Assembly (NCBI GenBank): GCA_902768435.1
Contig: CACXLJ010000007.1
Span: 152,382-216,381 of the forward strand
Source of the DNA: an uncultured Bacteroidales bacterium
Lineage (GTDB): Bacteria; Bacteroidota; Bacteroidia; Bacteroidales; Muribaculaceae
Direction of reading: 5' to 3'
DNA: 64,000 nt
Position numbers and translations under genes: made by a program. Below are positions 49,042 through 59,000 of the stretch, one piece after another. Below the pieces are notes generated by a model. The model saw nothing but the letters and a program-made list of their open reading frames with translations. It was not told the origin of the DNA and ran no database searches. Each line of letters opens with the position of its first letter. The stretch's first letter is position 1.

Positions 49042-50852
49042 GAGGGGTCGCGCCAGTCGCCCTCGCTCTTGATGAGTGCCACAAGGTGCTCAATGGCCTC
49101 CTCTTCGGGTATGTTTTTCTCAACACAAGTCTTGTTCTTGTATAAGCTGATGCGGTTGCGACTGGCACCCACATAGCCATAGTCGGCATCGGCCATCTCG
49201 CCGGGACCGTTCACAATGCAGCCCATCACCCCAATTTTGAGGTGTGTGAGATGCTCGGTTGCCGCCTGCACGCGGCGAACGGTCGTCTGCAAGTCAAACA
49301 TGGTGCGGCCACAGCCTGGACACGAGATGAACTCGGTCTTGCTCATTCTGAGCCGTGCCGCCTGCAGCAAGGCAAACTCGCAGGCCACTACTTCCTGTGC
49401 ACTCGCAGCCTTCGGCGCCTCGAGCCACACGCCATCGCTGAAGCCATGCAGCAGCAGTGCGCCAAAGTCGGTACCAGCCTTCACCTGTAGCCACTCGCAA
49501 TCGTCGTCGGCATAGGCAATGCGCGGCACCACAGGCAACCTGAGGTCGGCATCCACCAGGCGATGCAGTAATGCCTCGATGCTCATACTCACCTGAGCAT
49601 GGGCAGGAGTCACCACCAGCGCCACATCGGTGCGCCCGCGCAAGGGTTCCAGGTGCTCCACTGCCGTGTCGGCAGGCATCTGGAACCATTTCATGCGGGT
49701 TTCACCACACTGCTCCAACTCGTTGAGAGTGGTACAGAGCGGGAATTCATTGGCTTTGCCTGTATAGGCCTTGAGCGGCACAATAAAGCGATGTTCATCG
49801 TCAACAGCACCAGCCTCGCTATAATAGAAATCAGGTTGGGGCGTTGTGCGAGAAGGCGCACACGAAGCAATCACCACGGGCTGCAATTTGCCTCCTGCCA
49901 CCTCGCCCACAGGAATCGTGGCACGGCGTTCGGGCGTTATGGCATTGAAGCGGCGGCTCACCTCGCCATCAATGGGCGGTAATCCTTCGCGCGAAGTGAC
50001 ATAGTCCACCAGCTTTTGCGCTACTGGAACTTCACACTCGGGTTCCTCGCTTAGCGACACACGAATGGTGTCACCCAAGCCTTCGCTCAGCAAGGCTCCG
50101 ATGCCCACAGCGCTCTTGATGCGGCCATCTTCGCCAAAACCCGCTTCGGTAACCCCCAGATGCAGAGGGAAGTGCATATCCTCGGCATCCATCGTTGCCA
50201 CAAGCAGGCGCACAGCCTCGACCATGACCACCACATTAGAGGCTTTCATAGAGATGACCACATCGGTAAACCGCTCGGCCACAAACACACGCAAGAACTC
50301 CATTACGCTCTCGACCATGCCCGCCGCCGTGTTTCCATAGCGGCTCATGATGCGATCGCTGAGCGAACCGTGGTTCACACCCAGACGCACCGCAGTGCCA
50401 TGCTTGCGACACAGTGCGATGAAGGGAATGAGTGCCTCACGGATGCGCTCCAGTTCGGCCGCATACTCCTCGTCGGTGTATTCAAGGCTCTTGAAAGTGC
50501 GGGCTGGGTCAACGAAGTTGCCAGGATTGATGCGCACCTTGTCGGTGACCTGTGCTGCGGCAAAGGCCGCCTTGGGATTGAAGTGAATGTCGGCCACAAG
50601 CGGCACATCACAGCCCTGTTCACGCAAGTGCTGGCGAATGACGCCTATGTTCTCGGCCTCCTTCACTCCCTGAGCGGTGAGACGCACATAGTGGGCTCCC
50701 GCCTGAGCAATGCGCAGGCATTGTGCCACACTCGCCTCGATGTCGTCGGTCGAGGTATTGGTCATCGACTGCACCCTGATGGGATAATCCGAACCGAGAG
50801 GAATACCCCCGATGTTCACACTCACCGTTTTGCGACGCCTGTAGTTCATCAT
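49038..50852 (-). CDS. ispG: 4-hydroxy-3-methylbut-2-enyl diphosphate synthase, long form
   Basis: A 604-residue 4Fe-4S enzyme of the non-mevalonate isoprenoid pathway (GcpE). The TIM barrel begins with IRVQSMTNTSTDDIEASV and includes PLVADIHFNPKAA and GVNHGSLSDRI. A central insertion of about 230 residues, present in Bacteroidetes, Chlamydiae and plants, explains the length. The cluster domain at the C-terminus has SCPGCGRTMFDLQ and GCIVNGPGEMADADYGYVG, with three cysteines and a glutamate as ligands. The start is the first or second ATG (50852 or 50849). It is the last gene of the rpoN-PAP2-purE-ispG run. Confidence 0.96.
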   Translation of the reverse strand: MMNYRRRKTVSVNIGGIPLGSDYPIRVQSMTNTSTDDIEASVAQCLRIAQAGAHYVRLTAQGVKEAENIGVIRQHLREQGCDVPLVADIHFNPKAAFAAAQVTDKVRINPGNFVDPARTFKSLEYTDEEYAAELERIREALIPFIALCRKHGTAVRLGVNHGSLSDRIMSRYGNTAAGMVESVMEFLRVFVAERFTDVVISMKASNVVVMVEAVRLLVATMDAEDMHFPLHLGVTEAGFGEDGRIKSAVGIGALLSEGLGDTIRVSLSEEPECEVPVAQKLVDYVTSREGLPPIDGEVSRRFNAITPERRATIPVGEVAGGKLQPVVIASCAPSRTTPQPDFYYSEAGAVDDEHRFIVPLKAYTGKANEFPLCTTLNELEQCGETRMKWFQMPADTAVEHLEPLRGRTDVALVVTPAHAQVSMSIEALLHRLVDADLRLPVVPRIAYADDDCEWLQVKAGTDFGALLLHGFSDGVWLEAPKAASAQEVVACEFALLQAARLRMSKTEFISCPGCGRTMFDLQTTVRRVQAATEHLTHLKIGVMGCIVNGPGEMADADYGYVGASRNRISLYKNKTCVEKNIPEEEAIEHLVALIKSEGDWRDPS

Positions 50853-50893
50853 TGTTGCAAAGTATTTATGACCTGCCCCTCTGCTGTTAGCAA

Positions 50894-51400
50894 TCAGTTG
50901 GTCTTGAATTCATATTTTATAGCAGCAAGATCCTGGTTGGCCTTCACAATCTTGCCTGCCAGACCCTGTTTCTGGGCCTTCACGCGAGCGGCAATCTCGG
51001 CATCGCCCAATGCCAGCATCTGTGCAGCCAGCACAGCCGCATTCTGCGCACCGTTCACTGCCACCGTTGCCACGGGGATGCCCGGAGGCATCTGCACCAT
51101 GCTCAGCAGGGCATCAAGGCCGTCGAGCATGCCCGAGATGGGGACGCCAATCACAGGCAGGGTGGTGGATGCGGCTATCACGCCAGGAAGCGCTGCCGCC
51201 ATTCCGGCACCGGCAATGATGACTTTCACACCACGACCGGCAGCCTGTTCGGCAAACTCCTGAACCTGCTCAGGCGTGCGGTGAGCCGAAAGGGCATTCA
51301 CCTCAAAGGGGATTTGGACTTCGTTAAGCCACTTGCACGCTTTCTCCATTACCGGAAGGTCGCTCGTGCTACCCATAATAATACTCACTAATGGTTTCAT
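50894..51400 (-). CDS. purE: N5-carboxyaminoimidazole ribonucleotide mutase
   Basis: A 168-residue class I PurE of purine synthesis that converts N5-CAIR to CAIR. It shows [15 protein letters not shown] at residues 7-21, the catalytic histidine in [12 protein letters not shown] near 41, [17 protein letters not shown] near 65-81, PVIGVPISG near 86 and [22 protein letters not shown] near 108. The length is standard. purK is not adjacent. It is 34 bp downstream of the PAP2-like gene and 41 bp upstream of ispG. Confidence 0.97.
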   Translation of the reverse strand: MKPLVSIIMGSTSDLPVMEKACKWLNEVQIPFEVNALSAHRTPEQVQEFAEQAAGRGVKVIIAGAGMAAALPGVIAASTTLPVIGVPISGMLDGLDALLSMVQMPPGIPVATVAVNGAQNAAVLAAQMLALGDAEIAARVKAQKQGLAGKIVKANQDLAAIKYEFKTN

Positions 51401-51434
51401 AGATAGTGTTATATCATGTTATTTACAAAAGCCT

Positions 51435-52091
51435 TCAGCCTAACATCATCATCGCCAGCTTGACGCATACCACTCCGTTGGCCGCGCCGGCAAGCACCTG
51501 CCCCAGCGTGTGACGCCCCAGCACCATGCGCGACGAACCCAGCACGCCTGCCAGCAGTACCGATATCCACAATATCCACGAAAGATCGAAAGCCTCCAAC
51601 CTGTTAGTGGGATTGTGCAACTCAAAGAGTAATGTCACAACGCCAACCATGCCTGCCATGTGCGCACTGATTTTCCACTTCAGGTTCACTACAAACGACA
51701 CCGCACAGGCCAGCGCTCCACCGGCCATAAATGCCGAGAACCACTGAGGCGCGTGGATGTGGTCGAGGTAGAAAAAGGCGGCCACATAACACAAGATGGC
51801 AAAAACATAGGGAATGCTGCGTTCGGCGCGTTCGTCCAAGCGTTTATCCTTGATTACCTTGAAATTGTGCAGCAAGGCAATAAACACGATGGGCAATATG
51901 CAAGTGATGCCAAACACCACCATCAGGGCAGCCACGCGGTCGCCCACAGGATTGGCATTCAGGAACGAGCACCACAGCACCAGAAACACGCCATAGGTGG
52001 GCATGAGCATAGGGCTGAGCACTGCCGAAAAGAAGTGGGCGCCATACTCCACAATTCTGCTGCCAGGTAATGAGTTTTTTAGTTGTGACAT
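51435..52091 (-). CDS. PAP2-like integral membrane protein
   Basis: A 218-residue protein with six hydrophobic segments. The third PAP2 motif is recognisable (GSSRMVLGRHTLGQVLAG near residues 186-203), but the first motif (KxxxxxxRP) and the PSGH motif are not clear (only WKISAHMAG near 145), and the aspartate usual after the histidine motif is replaced. It belongs to a Bacteroidetes group of PAP2 relatives and may be catalytically altered. It lies between rpoN (18 bp upstream) and purE (34 bp downstream). Confidence 0.8.
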   Translation of the reverse strand: MSQLKNSLPGSRIVEYGAHFFSAVLSPMLMPTYGVFLVLWCSFLNANPVGDRVAALMVVFGITCILPIVFIALLHNFKVIKDKRLDERAERSIPYVFAILCYVAAFFYLDHIHAPQWFSAFMAGGALACAVSFVVNLKWKISAHMAGMVGVVTLLFELHNPTNRLEAFDLSWILWISVLLAGVLGSSRMVLGRHTLGQVLAGAANGVVCVKLAMMMLG

Positions 52092-52109
52092 ATATCGGGT
52101 TCTGATTCG

Positions 52110-53576
52110 TTACATTTCTTTTCTCAGTCGGGCCACCGGGAACTTGAGGCGCTCACGATATTTTGCGACAGTGCGGCGTGCCACATTGTAACCGCGTTTT
52201 GTCAACTCTTCGCACAGTTTCTCATCGCTCAGCGGGTGATGCTTGTCCTCTCCTTCGATCAGTTCCTTCAGCACCGAGCATATTTCTCGTGTCGACACCT
52301 CTTCGCCATCATCATGCATCAGTCCTTCAGAGAAGAAATGCTTCAGGGTGAACACGCCCCAAGGTGTGGTCACATATTTGCTCGATGTCACGCGAGAAAT
52401 CACCGAGGGGTCAAGCCCCGTAATCTCGGCTATATCTTTCAGCACCATAGGTTTCAACTTGCGATCGTCACCTGTGAGAAAGAATTCGCGTTGAATGTGC
52501 ATGATGCCCTCCATGGTGAGCATCAGTTTTTCCTGACGGCGACGCAGCAAGCTAATGAAGTCATTGGCCTGATCATAGGCATACTTCACGAATGCATCTT
52601 CGCTTTTCTGAGCGGCTTTCTTGTCGGCACGCTGCATCATCTTTTGATAAACTGACGAGTAACTCTCCGATATCTGCAGTTCCGGAATATTGTTGACCAG
52701 TGTCATCGTCAATTCGGGGTTATCGGGATCAGTATCATCAATCTCTATCTCGAAATCGGGAGTCACTTGCTGAGTGCGACGCTCAGTCTCAGTGCTGGCA
52801 AAAGCACTGCCTGGTTTAGGGTTCACCTTCTTGATTACATCAATGGCCAACTTCAATTGCGATTCAGTTACATTCAATGCTGTACATATCTTGTCGTAGT
52901 GCTTGTGGCTGAATTCATTGAAATACTTGTCAACAATGGTATAAGCCAACTCATTGCTGGGCGAGTTATCGAAACGCTTCAGTTGGAACAGAATACACTC
53001 GCGCAAATCAACGGCACCCACACCAGGGGGGTCTAATTCATACACCATCGAGAGCACTTCCTTCACATCTTTGGTTTCCACCTCTACCCCGCTTGAGAAA
53101 GTGATGTCATCGGCTATTGCATGCGGACTGCGGCGCAAGTAACCATCATCGTCAAGATTGCCAATAATATATATAGCAATCAATTGTTCCTTATCGGTAA
53201 TCTCACGCTCACGAACCTGACTCATCAGATAGTCGCCCAGCGTTTCCTCGGCCACGGCAGGAGACTCATAATAATCATCGTCACGGCTTCTGTTGTTGCC
53301 GTTATACATGGGCGCCTGATCATCATCGCCATAATCGTTTCGTTGCATTTCGTCGGAAGTCTCGCGAAAGTCCTTCCCGTCCTCAGTCTTCTCAAAGTCC
53401 TTTTCCTCGGGTTCTTCTTTTACCTCAAGCGCCGGATTCGCGTCCAGTTCATTCTTAACAAAATCAAGCACCTCAGCACCCGTCTTCTCAAGCATAGGCA
53501 CCAATAATAACTGCCATGGCAAGAGGCGTTGACGCTGCTTTTGCCCAAGTTCTGTTCTTTGTCCTGTCTTACTCAT
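52110..53576 (-). CDS. rpoN: RNA polymerase sigma-54 factor
   Basis: A 488-residue sigma-54. The N-terminal Gln/Leu-rich region I (LGQKQRQRLLPWQLLLVPMLEKT) contacts activators. An acidic region II (about residues 45-115) follows, then the core-binding domain and the C-terminal DNA-binding part with the helix-turn-helix (DIAEITGLDPSVISRVTSSKYV near 390) and the RpoN box ARRTVAKYRE near 463. It leads a minus-strand run of four genes. Only a weak -7 match (minus-strand TAATTTTA at 53628-53635) is seen upstream. Confidence 0.96.
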   Translation of the reverse strand: MSKTGQRTELGQKQRQRLLPWQLLLVPMLEKTGAEVLDFVKNELDANPALEVKEEPEEKDFEKTEDGKDFRETSDEMQRNDYGDDDQAPMYNGNNRSRDDDYYESPAVAEETLGDYLMSQVREREITDKEQLIAIYIIGNLDDDGYLRRSPHAIADDITFSSGVEVETKDVKEVLSMVYELDPPGVGAVDLRECILFQLKRFDNSPSNELAYTIVDKYFNEFSHKHYDKICTALNVTESQLKLAIDVIKKVNPKPGSAFASTETERRTQQVTPDFEIEIDDTDPDNPELTMTLVNNIPELQISESYSSVYQKMMQRADKKAAQKSEDAFVKYAYDQANDFISLLRRRQEKLMLTMEGIMHIQREFFLTGDDRKLKPMVLKDIAEITGLDPSVISRVTSSKYVTTPWGVFTLKHFFSEGLMHDDGEEVSTREICSVLKELIEGEDKHHPLSDEKLCEELTKRGYNVARRTVAKYRERLKFPVARLRKEM

Positions 53577-53637
53577 AATGTTTTTTCTTTTTTGAAATTG
53601 TTAAATTAAAAAATATCAGTTACTAAATAAAATTATG

Positions 53638-56046
53638 TCATTGTTCCGTGACTTGGTCACCATCCTGACCTTTGCCGCTACCTTCAGTCACCAGCGTAAC
53701 CTCAAGCGGATTCTCGATGGCTGCTTTCACGCATTTCTTGCCCAATCTCACCTGACTTGCCGACATGCCTATCACCGGGCCCGCAAATTGAGGAATCACC
53801 GCGGTATTCGTTGCCCAAGAGTCGGTCACAGCAAGGTCCACATCCTCGACTGGCGCATCTTCACCTATGTAGTCGGCAAGAGTCTGTGCCACCGTCAAAG
53901 CCTCGATCAGGCATGGCAAGCCGTCTTGAAGATGGCGCCCATCAAAGGAAAGATGTCCAAACTTGCCCAGCGCGTCAAGCGAAGTGTGACGGGCATTCTG
54001 TATGGCAGTACCAGCCGGTATCACAAAGTCAAGTTCGGTCTCGTCAAGAAGTCTTTGGACACATTGGGCAACATCAACAAACATGGTGTCGCTCGAATAA
54101 CTGTCATCGCCCACTATATAGCCTTCGGCATACGAAGGATTGATGAGCCAACCAATGTGCACACCAGGCACCTTGCTCTTGATGGAGTCAACAAGATTGT
54201 TAAAATAAGGCTGGTAATAATTATAGTTGGTAGATTGAGAACTCAACTGCTGAAGCAACACAATGTCCCAATCCCTGCTTGCAAGTATCGAATCGACCGA
54301 TGCAACATTGCCCCCCATAGCGTGCCAGTTTCCGGTCATATTAAAATTGTAATAGACTTCATAGGGCTTCTTGTTGACCATGTGGTTATTATAGTGATTC
54401 AAGAGGGAACCTGCACCATGGAACAATATGCCAAAATATACATCCTCAAACGGCATTGACTGTTGCAGAACATAGGGCACATAGGAATAGGCATCGCACG
54501 CGAAACTATTGCCCAAGACAAGTATGTTGAGTCCGCCATCGAGCAGGTCGCGGTGGTTGCCCTGCATAATGCTGTTGATAAGAGAAGTGATATCAATCAC
54601 ATCCACTTCGCCGCTATCGTCAAGATCGGCATTCATCGCATAATAATCATCAGATGGCATTCCCATAATACCATTGATCATTGCAGAGATATCTTGCACA
54701 TCAATCACGCCATCGCCATTCACATCGCCCTTGAGCCTTTTCAGTCCAACAGTCACCAGAATATCCTGTGACACAGTAACATGTGAGGTGAAGGGTGTTT
54801 GACGATTAGCATACTTGTAATAATAGGTCAACAGGTTATAATTGATTTCCATCTCCTCGCTTGTGGGCAGCGAAACGGTTTTCCCTGTGTTCACATAGCG
54901 ATATACGCACGCCGAATCCTCGTACTGGAAGGTTACCATGAACACTCGCTTTAAATATTCAAGCGACGGTATGGGATAGTCATCTACCCCTATTGCTTGA
55001 CGAAACGAATTGCCACCGAAATACCTGTTGAGCCAGTAAGTGGCCTCTCCACTCTGGCAGCGCTCTAACGAGTAAACCTCGTGATTGACAACAAACATGG
55101 AGCAGGTCATGGCACCGGTGGTGTCGGTTGCCACCACATTCATTTCCTCGGTGCTGGCCATGCCTTTAGGCAAATACACGATGGCTTCCTCGGGAACTGA
55201 AGCCAGCAGCCCCCCGTCACGCTTCAAGTCGGGTGAGATGAGACCGACCGACTTGCGCAAATCCACATAACGCAAATCTACGCTGCCCTCAAAAATACCG
55301 TTGCCCATAGACTTCAACGAATCGGTTGTGGCAAAAGTCATCAACCTTGAGCAACCCGCAAACACGCGGTCGCCCATCGACTCAAGCATGACTGGCAATG
55401 TTATCTGAGTTAGCCCTACGCAACCCATAAACGCCTCCGACCCTATGTGCTTGAGATTTCGGGGCAGTGACACATTGCGCAGTTTCGACATCCCGGCACA
55501 GAAACGGTCGGGCAATGTGTCGAGCAGCACATTGGATGAGAAGCGCAGGTTTTGCACTTCAGGGCACTTGGATATCATATCGGATTGCAACTGGTAAACA
55601 TTGCCCGTGATAACAATGTTTCGCAAAAGCTCACACTTCAGGAATACCGATGACCCAAAATAACTAATACCTGAATCAAATGTCACCACAGTGAGATTTC
55701 GGCAAAGGGCAAAGGCGCGGTCGGCAATGGTTGTCACATAGTAGGTTGTACTATCAACGGTGATTTCGTGGGGAATGGTGATAGACCCTTTCGACTCGGT
55801 GGGTATCGCAGCCCTCTTGCCATCGCCCAACTGCAGCAACACAGTGTCGGACTCAATGAGCTTGAAAGTTGCCGGAACCATCGATTCCACGCCATCGTCG
55901 CTGGTCATTAACAGGTCTACCGTGATGATCCCAGCTTCGTTGATGCTGTCGACCTTCTCTATGGCCGCTACCAATTGCTGCGGCCTTAATGCCAGCCACA
56001 ACAGCATCAAAAGCAATATTTTCAAGTGTTTCAACATCAAAAGCAA
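53638..56046 (-). CDS. BspA-type LRR protein with central dockerin and C-terminal DUF4886/SGNH-like domain
   Basis: An 802-residue exported protein. A hydrophobic signal (LKILLLMLLWLALRPQQLVA) is followed by BspA-type LRR_5 repeats (about residues 80-260, ITLPVMLESMGDRVFAGCSRL), a linker domain, a type I dockerin (about 437-495, GDVNGDGVIDVQDISAMIN and ADLDDSGEVDVIDITSLIN) and a DUF4886 domain (about 505-780). That domain has SGNH hydrolase features: GNSFACDAYSY near 512 (Ser) and FDGRHLQDG near 702 (Asp-x-x-His). It is the downstream member of a tandem pair, 36 bp after its paralogue, so they are probably co-expressed. Target unknown. Confidence 0.88.
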   Translation of the reverse strand: MLLMLKHLKILLLMLLWLALRPQQLVAAIEKVDSINEAGIITVDLLMTSDDGVESMVPATFKLIESDTVLLQLGDGKRAAIPTESKGSITIPHEITVDSTTYYVTTIADRAFALCRNLTVVTFDSGISYFGSSVFLKCELLRNIVITGNVYQLQSDMISKCPEVQNLRFSSNVLLDTLPDRFCAGMSKLRNVSLPRNLKHIGSEAFMGCVGLTQITLPVMLESMGDRVFAGCSRLMTFATTDSLKSMGNGIFEGSVDLRYVDLRKSVGLISPDLKRDGGLLASVPEEAIVYLPKGMASTEEMNVVATDTTGAMTCSMFVVNHEVYSLERCQSGEATYWLNRYFGGNSFRQAIGVDDYPIPSLEYLKRVFMVTFQYEDSACVYRYVNTGKTVSLPTSEEMEINYNLLTYYYKYANRQTPFTSHVTVSQDILVTVGLKRLKGDVNGDGVIDVQDISAMINGIMGMPSDDYYAMNADLDDSGEVDVIDITSLINSIMQGNHRDLLDGGLNILVLGNSFACDAYSYVPYVLQQSMPFEDVYFGILFHGAGSLLNHYNNHMVNKKPYEVYYNFNMTGNWHAMGGNVASVDSILASRDWDIVLLQQLSSQSTNYNYYQPYFNNLVDSIKSKVPGVHIGWLINPSYAEGYIVGDDSYSSDTMFVDVAQCVQRLLDETELDFVIPAGTAIQNARHTSLDALGKFGHLSFDGRHLQDGLPCLIEALTVAQTLADYIGEDAPVEDVDLAVTDSWATNTAVIPQFAGPVIGMSASQVRLGKKCVKAAIENPLEVTLVTEGSGKGQDGDQVTEQ

Positions 56047-56082
56047 ATATATTGATATTATGTCATTTACGCATCACAAGAA

Positions 56083-59000
56083 CTACCAAGCAAGGAAATT
56101 CGAGCAATCGGTTATCTCCATAGGCGACTTAATCGCCATCTTGGCGCAATACTTAGCCAGCTCCCTATAAGCCGGAGTCATTCCCACCGGTTGCCCGCCA
56201 AGCTGCGGTATAGAGTTTTGCTGAAGCCAATCTTCTGTAATATTCACCAAATCATCGTCAATCGAGACATCGATGCCCAGCTGGTTCAGCAGCACCTGAA
56301 CGACCACATAGGCTTCGATGACACAAGGTATGCCCTCTTGCATGTGCATACCGTCATAAGTCAGGTGATGGTAGCGCCCCAATTTATCGAGTTCGGTGGT
56401 GCGTGCATTCTGTATAGCCGTTCCGCACGGGAACAGGTAATCAATTTTGGTTTGGGTCATCACACTATCGGTGCAGGCCATGATGTCATAGAACATTTCA
56501 TTGCTCGTTGAGCCGTTGAGCGGACCGTACCCTTCGCCATAAGCAGGTATCGAGAGCCATGCTATCTTGAAGGGGTGGTTAATGGTGTCGTTCAAGCACA
56601 CGATAATACTGTCGAGATAGGGTTGATACAGTGCATAATCACGCGATTCAGCACTGCCTTGCTGCAACATGATGATATCCCAATCTTCGTCATCCAATGC
56701 CCTCTTCAGTTGATAGTTTTTGGTATTACGCCACCTGCCCGAGCCATTGTATTTGTAGAAATACCCGTAATCGAGCGAGTCCTTGAAATGGTATTCATAG
56801 TGATTTTGCAATGTGGCACCGCCATCATACAGCATGCCCAGCTTGAGACGCACCTGTGGGGCAAGAGTGCGCAGGATGAAAGGCACATAGGCCATGGCAT
56901 CGATCGTGAAACTGTTGCCTAGGCACAGAATCTTCACTTCCTTGGTTGCACTTGGCTGATCGCCGCCGCCGTCCATAATCATGTCGATCAGCGCTGTTAT
57001 ATCACGCACATCAATCTCGTCATTGCTGTCAAGATCGGCATTCCCTACAAAAAACGAACTGGGTTCTGCACCCATAATCATATCAATCAAAGCAGTGATG
57101 TCACGAACATCTACTGTGCCGTCGTAGTTGGCATCGCCTGGCTTAAAACCAATTATAACATCAACCGTCATATCACCGACCACTGGCGTCATGGATGTGA
57201 ATTCCTGCTCGACGCCCTCCTCGTCAACATACATGCAAGCCATCACTGGAGCCTCAATTCCTAAATCGCTGCTCGAGGGAATCGCAAGCGTGTCGCCGTT
57301 ATTCACATAGCGCTCACAGCGCACGCTGCCTTGAACGACAAAGTCAACCTTGTGTACATCTTTCGGGCAATCGCTGTAGGGCAACGGATAATTGAACCGA
57401 ATCGAGTCACAATTCAGTAACTGGCCAAAGATGGTATCGCCATAATACTGATTCAACAGGTAAGTGCTTATGCCTTTGCGCGACGCCTCGGCATCCAACG
57501 ATGTTCCTGCCACATTCAACCCATCGCTAAAAGTTATATTCCTGGCAACCGTGTTGATCACATTCACACCCGTAGCCACATCATTGCCATTGGGCGTATA
57601 GACGATCACAGGCATGGGCGTGCCGCCAAAGACGCCCGCATTGCGGTCGACCTCGGTCAGTGCCAGACTCCTTGACTTGCGCAAGTCAACATAGAAGAGA
57701 CTGCTGTCGCCCGACAACACCTCGTCGCCTAACATGCGCAGCGAATCGCCTGTAACAAAGTAACGCAGACCCTGGCATTGCTCAAATGCCCTGGCGCCAA
57801 CCGACATGAGTTGATTGGGCAACTGCAGTTGCGTTAATGCCTTGCAGCCCTTGAAACCAGCCGAGCCTATCGACAGCAATGCATCGTTAAACGCAAGTGT
57901 CGACAAATGCTCACAGTTGGCAAAGGTTGAATCTCCAATTCTCTGCAATCCTGCGGGTAACGACATCTCAACGAGTCCAGAGCCCGCAAACGCAGCACGA
58001 CCAATGCTGAACACGCTGTCGGGAATCGCCAGCGAGGTGAGTGAGGTGCAGTTCTCAAACATGCTGGGTCTGATGAGCCTCAAACTGTCGGGCAGTTTCA
58101 CTGTAGCCAGCGAACGGCAATCGGCAAATATCGAGTCGCCCATGCGAACCAGCGCATCGGGCAACGACGCTTCAACCAAGCCTGAACCGGCAAAGGCCGC
58201 ACGGCCTATATCGAACACGCCATCGGGAATCGTGAGCGAGGTGAGCGAGGTGCAACCCTCAAACATGCTGGATTTGATGCTCGTCAAACTATCGTTCAAC
58301 ACTATGTTGCGCAAGGAGTCGCAACCGGCAAATGCCGAGTCACCTATGCTCAAAAGCCCGGCCGACAGCGGCATCTCAGCAAGCCTTGTGCCAGCAAATG
58401 CTGCTCGGCCTATTTCGGTCAATTGATAGTCTTCGCCCGTTATGAGGAGTTCGTTCAGCGATGTGTCGTTGTAGAATGCATAGTCCCCCACCCGCTCTAC
58501 GGCCGGGGGTATGTCGACCTTCGCGATGCCACGACAATTCCTGAAAGCATTAGCGGCAATGCCCGTTACAGCATATTCCACACTGTCGATGTACACGCGA
58601 ATCGGCAGCAACAGCCACCCGACTGTGGTGCTGTCGATAGCCACTGAATCACCGTCGCCCAACTGCACGGTCCTATCCTCATGGCTTGTCACCTTGACAG
58701 TAACCGGAATCATAAACATGGCACTGTCAGGAATATACACAAGCAGTGAATCCTCGCCCAAGTCAACTGGGACGGGGATTGTGTCGGTCGTGTCCACTGG
58801 TATTGTGTCGGTCGTGTCCACTGGGATTGTGTCGGTCGTGTCTACTGGGATTGTGTCGGTCGTGTCCACTGGAATCGTGTCGGTCGTATCTACTGGAATC
58901 GTGTCGGTCGTATCTACTGGAATCGTGTCGGTCGTGTCTACTGGGATTGTGTCGGTCGTGTCTACTGGGATTATGGTATCGGTCGAATCAGTAATGTTGG

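Noticed and set aside
58781..58972. Possible CRISPR-like array
   Set aside because: The 24-bp units are directly tandem with no spacers and encode an in-frame eight-residue repeat of a secreted protein.
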